This document shows, one piece after another, positions 56,031-64,000 of a stretch of DNA of 64,000 nt; within the stretch, counting starts at the first letter, position 1; the number at the start of each line of letters is the position of its first letter. The stretch spans positions 34,504,885 through 34,568,884 of the forward strand of contig CM067109.1 of NCBI GenBank assembly GCA_034008185.1. The letters are read 5' to 3'. Source of the DNA: Gorsachius magnificus. Its lineage: Eukaryota; Chordata; Aves; Pelecaniformes; Ardeidae. A program made the position numbers and the translations under genes. The notes beneath the pieces are model-generated. The model was given only the letters and a program-made list of their open reading frames with translations. It ran no database searches and was not told the DNA's origin.

Positions 56031-59000
56031 AAGTTCCAAAGTGGCTGCTACCAGGGGTGACTGCTGTAGTGCTACCCTTGTAATTCAAACTCATATGCCT
56101 GCAAGGTAAAGGAGCACTTTTATCTCCATTTCTCACACAGGTAAGTTCAGGTACTGACAGTTTAGTGCTTGTCAAATTATGTGGTAGGACAGACAGCAGG
56201 ACAAACTATCTGCTCACCTGATTTGCTGATTCTACTTCTTAAAAGTTTTTTCTGGTCAGCCACATATTTGTCCATTGCACTAAAAAGTAGCACCTGTGAA
56301 AGTGTGCCCAGAGGTCTAAGATCCTCTTTAAGGTGGTTGGCACTCTCAGCCATTCAAAGCAGTCTGGCTACTTACCCAGCTGAACTCCAAATGTCCTCAG
56401 TTCTGCAAAAACTGCCTTTGTGTGACTAATACCTTTCATATTAGCAGTCTCCTTTGCTTCAATGCTTTTACTATGAGTTTGGTTACTGTATTTCAGACTC
56501 TAAAACTCTTTCCACCAGTGAAAAAAAACCTGAGTATGTTTCCATTCCTAAAGTAAAGTTACAGGGCTTGAAGAACAGTATTTTTTTTTTTTTCCTAGAG
56601 GTGTTTTTAATAAAAGTTGCATTGATATTTTGTTCTGGGGATGTGTACTATGAAATTTCTGAAGATTTTTATTTTTGTGCATAGGAAGGAACTGGGGGCT
56701 GAGCACTGGAGCATGGTTAAATGAAGGAAAACACTGCTAGGATAGGCACTATGGTACCCAGGTTGGCTTCTGTCTGAAGAGTAGTTTCCTGATCCATTGT
56801 AGTTTATATCTCTTAGTTATTGGAGCCTGAAATGGTTGAGATTGTTGTTGCTTTTTTCGCTCAAAAGTACTCTAGTTCAAATAAAAACTAATGCAGAGAA
56901 GTGACAGAGCCTGGGAAATGAAGGTCAGGCTCAAAAATCACCATGATGCCTCCTATCTGTTATTCTCAGTTTTGTTACTGTCTTGCTGTGTGATATGGGA
57001 CAAAAATAGTTTCCCCTCTGAGTATCTTGGCTTTTTCACCTCTAATACAGGATTAATAGCTTAATCACTGGCCAACTGCTGGGTTGTGGATGGCTGTTCA
57101 TTCCTCTGCTTGAGAGCACATTTGAAGAATCAGCAAGTATGTTGTTGTGGACAGCTTACTGTGAGTGTATATGCACTTCTGATGTATTCAAATCCCAGTC
57201 AGATACAGGCAAATACTTTGGTCCACAGATGTGAAGCTGTTTAATATTGTACTTTTGTAAAGGGAACTTCATTTGTCATTCACTAGTAGGAACCGAAAAT
57301 AACATTGAGTGTATATGAATTTTGTCAGCATACCTGAGGCAAGAACTGATATTGTGACTGTAGTAATTATAATTTTACAGGCTGCACGTAATTTTCAGGG
57401 TGTAGGATAGATATTTATAAGGAAATTACTTATGCAAGTTTGGAAGGCTTAAGAGAACAGTTTGATTTTGTAGCTGGTTAAGATAACTTTTCTCTAGATG
57501 TATTTATTTGAGTGAAGCTTCAGCAACAGTCTTAGCAATTTTTATAATAAATCTCTACTTTGCTAATTTAGGATGTTTAAAGAAATCATTCACTGAGTGG
57601 AGCTCTTTATATGTGTGGTTGCTTTTTTATTTCTAGGAAAGATTAATGAAATTTTTATAGTCACTTGACATTGAATTTTCAAAGAAAAACTCAAAGAATT
57701 CTAGAGTAAGTATGTGCTCTTGTATCTTATAAAATAAAAAAAAAAATGGTTTGAAGATGAAACAGGTTTTCCGTAGAAGTTACTGATGAGAGTGGTGATA
57801 GTCCTCAAGATACAGTAGTGTTTTGGTTTTTCTTTTCTTCATTGCAGAAAGTTTGTTTTAATAATTTCCAATAAAAAATATTGGGATACCATTCTTTAAC
57901 ATTTTAGAATGTGATTCCTCAAATTTTTATTTGTGATCACTATTCTCATTGCCATGAGGTAAGATTTTGGGGCCCTTATTCTTTACCATAATGATTTTTT
58001 TTCCATTTTTTTCTTTGTGTGTTTCTGAATTACTGATAATTGGAAAATGTGTCTGTGCACCACAGGATTAGTTTGTCTCCAGCTGGCACTCCCATTCTTG
58101 TTTAGTTTTCATGATGCTGCTTCAAATAGTGATAAAGTAATTGCCTTTATCAACCTTCATGCTCACAGTGCTATGTAGTTCTCTATACAGATTTTTTTAA
58201 TGATGCTTTAAATTTTGAGTGAATATTTTCATGTAACTAATTTGGAGTAGTTGGAAAATAGAAATTAACTTGAGGTAGCATTTCTGAACTTAATCAAATG
58301 AGAGTGCAAAAACTCCTTTGACCTCATTTGAATGAAGAGTATAACTATGGTGTTCCAGAGATAGATACATAGATTTTTTAGTGACACACAGTAGTCTATA
58401 AATGCGGTCTGATCCACATACCTTGGGAAAAGACATTGGGAACAAAACAATATGCCAATAGGAATGCATCAGCAATTTCAAATGCTTAGGTTACCTTCCA
58501 GCCTTACTAATCCATCCTTTGTTATAGAGTGGTTTTTTTGTTTTTTTTCAAACATTTCATTCAAACAGTTAAGACAAACTGTTCACTTGTGACAGTGCTA
58601 TTCAAAATAAAATATGACAGAAGAGAGAGAACCTTTCTTGTTGCAAAAATTCCACAGACAGGTTTTAAACACTTTTCTGCCTTCTAAATTTTAATCAACA
58701 CTTTCTTAAATTATTATAGACAGCAACTTTGTCTTTTAAGGAGCTGCTAAACTCAATGTTTCATAAAAAAGAGGTCAAAAATTATATGTTATCGTATATA
58801 TATCATTGCCTCAGTTAGTAGAAATGTTCATTAAGGGAAAAAATCATTAAATAACTTGCATGATAATCTACAACAGCATCTCATTTACTAATGGGAACAA
58901 TTAAAATTCAGATCAATTTAGTGACATCAGAGGAATTTGCTCCCTCCATTTCTATCAGCAATACTGATTGCGATACTGCAATTAGTATTATTAGGGCCAG

Positions 59001-59479
59001 ATTGTGTTTATCCTCTATGCCTTCTGTGGGAAGCAGTGGCATAAGCACAGTGCCATCAAGACCCCATGAGGTTGATACAGCTGGTTCTGTGGGGTTTTGC
59101 TTACATAAGAAAATGGTTCTAACAGGTGAGACAAAAGGTCCACCTTTTGGTAGTTAGGTGTTTGGAGAGTACTGAAATGGTTGCTTCAGAGCACAAAAGC
59201 AGGACAAGCACTTCTGATAATCGTCGCAAACTTTGTTTTGTCCCAGCCTACTAAGCTTTGCAGGTCAGAGTTTTTTCAGTCAGAAGATTTTTGGGTTTCT
59301 TTAAGAAAGTTTTTAATATAGTTTCAGTGGACCTTTATATTCCCGTAGTCCTGATCAGCTTCCTTTAAATCCAAATATATTCCTGATATATGTGGCAAAC
59401 ACCTCCTCCTTAGCTCAAATACACACCAAGTACAGGAACCATTCCTTTCATCCCCTTTTGAACTTGTTATGTTTATTTC
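56031..59479. other. AT-rich non-coding sequence
   Basis: No gene or recognisable mobile element. Poly-T (56580-56594) and poly-A runs occur. Frames are at most about 90 codons. Confidence 0.5.
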
Positions 59480-59605
59480 AGTTCTTTAGTTCTTGTGCTG
59501 GGTGTCCTGTTTATGCCAGTAATGGTTTTGTACATCTGTATCATCTCCTCCCTCAGTTGTCCTGTTTCTAGGCTGAAAAGACCAAGCCTAACTAGTTCGT
59601 ATGAA
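59480..59605 (-). mobile_element. Very old CR1/L2-like LINE scrap
   Basis: The minus strand reads VRLGLFSLETGQLREEMIQM and then YKTIT, matching the [16 protein letters not shown] block seen in every better-preserved CR1 in this window but far more diverged. No ends are discernible. Probably the oldest LINE fragment here. Confidence 0.6.
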
Positions 59606-62600
59606 ATATAAACCCATCAGAAATCTTTCCATGAAAATTTGTGAGATTCTGGACCTCTATGCTCAACTCAACATGAAAGAAAGGAAAGGTAGGCTGTTCA
59701 ACTGTTTCCACCACTTACAGGACACTTTTTTACATCTACTGAGTGGAAGCAGGATAACTTTCCTATTAACTAGTGGATTTTAGAGGTTTTTTATGATTGC
59801 ATAATTGATCTCTAGCTCTTGCTTTGAGCAGAGAGTGAAAGAAAATTTTTTTTTGAAGGCATATATATACACAATTTTTACATGAAGATGAAGTGCATCC
59901 ACATCTCCCAAATTGTCTAAAATCAAGAGAAAGTGTTGTAACATTTATTTTTAATGCATATACTAGATTTTTAATAACATACCTGGGTTTACTACTCAGA
60001 TGAAAATAATTTGTATAGCATGTATGAAATTAACAGTGCTATCGCAGAAGTAAGGCCTGCTCGGGTGAGAAGTTTCTGCAGGATTAGATCCTTAGCAGAT
60101 GAATCAATCACCTTTACAGTCCACTTTCTCTCCTTCTGGTTTTCAATAATTACCAACACAATTCTTAAAGATACTTCAAATATAAATATATAAATATATG
60201 TTTTAAATGTTTTAGTGTTACTGTTGCTATTTCCAGTATTCTTTTCAGGCTCTTCTGTGGTCTTTAAAACTTCTTGTTTGTGTTTGATGCTGCTCTCTGG
60301 TGCTCTGTGTAGGCCAGATGTGGACTCTGCATATGGCAAATTACTTGTTCACCAGTGTACACCAGTGGCTTATTTCTGACCTCTAACAGCTTAAATGCCT
60401 AATTACAGAAATTTATTTCATATTAGGGAGTGGGATTTCTGAAGGATGGCATCATGATTGTGTGATCAAGATACACATTCAAGGACGGACTAGTGGTAGT
60501 GACTTTCTATCAGTAAGGTGCAATGTGGGAGGGTTATCTGTCCATAAACACAGAAACAACCAAGAATAAGAAACTGTCCTCAACTACACAGATTTCTGAC
60601 AAGAGAACACTACACAACAGAGTAACAAGTGTGTAGGCCAGGTTGTCTCAAAGACAAATTCCTTTTTAAAATTCACTTTTGGAAATGTAGCTGCCTAACA
60701 CAGGTCTTTCAGTGGTAAAAAGGGCACACAAAGAACTGGATTGTTCTTTCAGTGTTGACTAATGCAATTCTGTTATGTACAGAGCAATCCAGAGAGCAGA
60801 GTAAAAATAAAAATACCAAATTCCAAAAATGCAGACTGCTATATGTGCATACTTAGATACATATATAATATATACTTGTATATTATATATATTTGTTTTT
60901 CTTGTGCAGTTGACCTTGGCAATGTTAAAAATGATGAGTTTTCATTTCAGCTGAAACTGAAGAACTGCAGAATCAGTTTATACGGAGCTGCATGATAAGA
61001 ATATGTAATTTGATCTTGCGTTCCTGAGAAAAGACAGAGTAGACTTGTTTTTTCCTTGGGTAAAGGTGAAAACTGCAGCTCATTTTTAGTTACCTTGCTA
61101 AGTGATGGCAAACCTCAGTTAAAGGCTACAAACTCTCCCACCTTCTTTTTTAAAAGTAATCAAGAATTGCAACTTTTAAAAGACCACATAATTGATGACT
61201 TGTCTACCCAAGGTATGGTCAAAATGTATTTCTATCTGCTTACTCTATTTATGGGAGATAAACAGTCATGAAAGGACATGATTTGTTGATTTTAAACTCA
61301 ATTCTCTCACCTGGTATGTTATAAGAAATTGAAAAATTATTGTCAATATCTCTCTTTATCCTGAACAAATTGTTATGTTATGACTTGCAATGTTTAACTT
61401 CCTGCAGAGACCTGCATACTCTCTTGGAACCAGACTGCTCTTTTGGAAAATACACAAATACTGAAGACGTTTCACTAGAATGATAGTCAAAAAATTGTAG
61501 GTCATAAAATTGTTATGAAATGTTTAAATAGATCCTTGACATTCAGCAATTTCATGGTGCTAGGAAATATCCACGGCCAACATATGGAATAAAAAACCCC
61601 ACCAAACCAACTGTTCAGTGATTTTCATTTTAATTTCTTCAGCTGCACTCTGATTGTCTTATTTTATTCCACTGATTATTTAGCTTTAGCTGTCTGATTC
61701 CTCTAAGTCAGAAAATATTAATGGTTTATTAAAATAAACAAAACCAACCCCCTTGTGTTTGAGAACAGAAGTATCAGTAAAGCAATTCAGTACCTTTCAA
61801 AAGTGTTCAGTAGAAGGAACAACTTCTGTGAGAGCTGGAATAACTAAAATGTCAGTCCTTTGTTGTAGTGGCAGTGGTTTTTTACAATAGATAGATAGTA
61901 GCATGCATTGTCTGATGGAACACGGTTGTGTGATCTCTCATGATCTTCTCAAATATTTTCTAAAGAACACCAAAGCTCTGGCATGCCTCAGTTTGTCTTG
62001 CTTACAGGTTATATACTTGATTCTATTATTTGCATTTCATAGAATGTAGTTCTATTTCTTAACAAATACATGAAGTTGAAATGAGGCATTCACAAGAAAG
62101 AGGATGGATATTCAGTTCAATACATTTAGTTTATAAGTTAATTTCTTATTCTGCATGAAACTGTGAAGGCATTCTATTTCCAGACCAGCTAAGCTAACAG
62201 TAGATTATGAGCAAAAAAAGCTGGCTATTAAATGCTATGTTCTCAGATGATGATGAGATAAATAACTGTGAACAAATTGATTTTATGCCCTAGTATCTGG
62301 CAAAGCATAATTTTTTTTCTAGATAGTTGACGGAAACCTTCTTTACAGTACCTATATGAAGGCTCACAAGGGACAAACAAAAAATCTTTGCTTAGCAAAA
62401 TTGTAAATATTTGCCCAGATGGAATGTTGCACTTTTTTCTGAGATTTTAAATAATGCAGAAGTTCATATCCTCCCACCCTAACATCTTCAGTCTTTTGCT
62501 CAAGTATTTTACATCTGATTTAAACATTACTCCAATTGCATGCATTGAATTCTGCTGATTTTTTCTGCACATGGATCACACCTGGACTTCAGACATTTTC

Positions 62601-63750
62601 TGAAGATGAACTTTTTAAGGCTGATAGGAGTCACAATGGGCAACAGTGTTTTTCTTTACTTGGTAAATGAGTGAACTTTAAATCTTAGATTGCCATTATA
62701 CTTGCTATGTGAGAAAGGAAAGTATGTATTACTGAAAACTCAGGTAAACTGGAGGTCTCTGGCAGGTGTGTGGGCTTATTGAAATTCATGTTTGGTGCAA
62801 TCTTGTCTTTTGACAAGCAGCAGAAAACTATCTGCTCTGAAATATATGGATTTTTTTGTAAGCCTCAAGATAAGTCATATCTGGAAAGGATGATTTCCAG
62901 AGAACACAAGAGAGAAGACAAATGTTAGTCCATTGGAAAAAGAACAATCTCAGCTCTTTCTTTGGTGGTTAGACTTTTAATAGGAGTTCCTGTGAACACT
63001 TCCAGTTCATATCCTCCATAAAGGCTGCAAGTTGAAATAGTTAACAGTATAAATATGTTCAGCAAGTTTTGAACTATTCAGGATTTTAGCGCAAAACAGT
63101 CTCTGCAAACTCCAACTGAAAATGCAGCTGGTGGCAACCAGCTGAATATGATGGAAATCACTGTAAAAAGGTGTTTCTTCTTTTTTTCTGCTAAAAACAT
63201 CCACATCAGTTACTGTGTGAAATGAAAAACCTGTAATGCAGCCCTGGGTTTCATTTGCTCACTTACCTATATTAAAGATGAATTCACTATAAAATGTCAG
63301 GAGTGATAGCCTTGTTTTATGATGATCTAGCTTTTCTTTGTCTTACAGACTAAACCTATTACTGATGGTGTTAGGCATGAAAGTGAAGCCCTAAAAGAAA
63401 TTCTGAGATTAAAAACTCCAATAAATTCTAAATAGTCAGAGGGATCTTGGAATGGATTGTTTCTGCATGTGTGCCTGCTGTTGTCACTTGCAGTAAATTT
63501 CTACTGCATTTTCATATTTAGTTGAGTCAAGGGGAAAATTATAATCTCAAGGACGACAAAGTTAGGTCAGTCTGAAAAGGTAGTCATGGATTAGAACTGG
63601 GAATATAGAAAAGAAAAATAGTGATGTCAAAAAGGATTAATTCTCCCTGAGAAATAAGAAGAGTGATTCCACAGAGAGAGCAGGCAGTTAAAAGCGTAAG
63701 GCCAGTTCACCAATATAATATATTCCCTAGAATTGCTATTTTTGCTTTAA
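59606..63750. other. AT-rich non-coding sequence
   Basis: No gene or large repeat recognised. An AT-only stretch lies at 60843-60893. Frames of up to 115 codons (59992-60339) show no motif. Confidence 0.5.
60843..60893. repeat. AT-rich dinucleotide tract
   Basis: Mostly TATATA/ATATAA steps with two interruptions, read directly. Confidence 0.75.
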
Positions 63751-63753
63751 ATT

Positions 63754-63829
63754 AAAAAAAAAAAAAAAAAAGAACCAAAACCAAACCAAAAAACCCTCTT
63801 CTCTGGTAAATACAAAAAAAAAAAAAAAA
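63754..63829 (+). repeat. Two poly(A) runs 42 bp apart
   Basis: A18 at 63754-63771 and A16 at 63814-63829 are separated by an A/C-rich segment with CCAAAACCAAACC words. They are possibly remains of retroposed tails; no source gene is visible upstream. Confidence 0.75.
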
Positions 63830-64000
63830 GCATACTTAAGTGGCTAGTCGGCATATTAGTTTTTCACAGTGAGTATTAACTTCTTTGCTATTATTACTCA
63901 AAGTTAGCCTTCGTTGGTGGAAATGGCTGTTAATGATGGTTATAAGACAGGTGTTTAATACTCTCATGAAATGAGATGGACACTAGCTCCTTATTCAGAA

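Noticed and set aside
55535..56083. 182-codon + strand frame
   Set aside because: It lies across the solo LTR and past its end, with a Leu-rich run from TTA/CTT repeats. LTRs of this kind do not encode protein.
1..64000. CRISPR arrays, bacterial operons, tRNA or rRNA genes
   Set aside because: No spaced direct-repeat array, no operon-like gene packing and no cloverleaf or rRNA core was recognised. The window is plainly vertebrate. A dedicated tRNA/ncRNA scan was not possible.

Overview
This is a vertebrate nuclear window, almost certainly from a bird and probably a neoavian. It is AT-rich and nearly gene-free. It carries many chicken-repeat-1 (CR1) LINE fragments on both strands that end in ATTCTATG/ATTCTGTG octamers. 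It also has an avian-type solo LTR (TGTCCTGG...CCACGACA) and a copy of the bird Topors-like RING-finger family. There are no bacterial-style operons, and no multi-exon host gene could be recognised, so the window is intergenic or lies inside a very long intron.

Layout. 1-3.6 kb: unique AT-rich sequence. 3.6-5.84 kb: a block C-rich on the + strand and LTR-like on the minus strand, followed by a 5'-truncated CR1 (+). 5.84-10.97 kb: plain sequence. 10.97-11.23 kb: a candidate solo LTR with ordered CCAAT, TATA and AATAAA signals. 11.2-21.16 kb: plain sequence with one strong hairpin. 21.16-22.95 kb: two CR1 fragments, 5' ends facing each other. 24.90-27.08 kb: an old Ty3/gypsy element (minus strand) with two diverged ~190-bp LTRs, a 5-bp target duplication, a polypurine tract, and decayed integrase and chromodomain coding. 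29.6 kb: a CR1 tail. 33.17-33.98 kb: an A27 run and another CR1. 34-42.8 kb: plain sequence.

42.8-49.8 kb is a compositional island. It holds a long rearranged CR1 (minus) that joins an ORF1 esterase tail directly to the reverse transcriptase region, a 53-bp-period degenerate minisatellite, a Topors-like RING gene (minus) with a predicted 122-bp intron in its 5' leader and a frame break in the middle, then GC-rich leader and flank, and two more CR1 scraps. 49.8-64 kb is plain apart from a 595-bp solo LTR at 55.43-56.03 kb, a very old LINE scrap at 59.5 kb, and simple repeats.

The only host-type protein-coding candidate is the Topors-like locus. The other long reading frames are retroelement pieces, their antisense shadows, or chance ORFs. 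The most unusual item is the chromodomain-bearing Ty3/gypsy fossil; the minisatellite, CR1 and Topors-like neighbourhood comes next. Pairwise identity was counted by hand only where stated. Family names rest on motif recognition, not on a database search.
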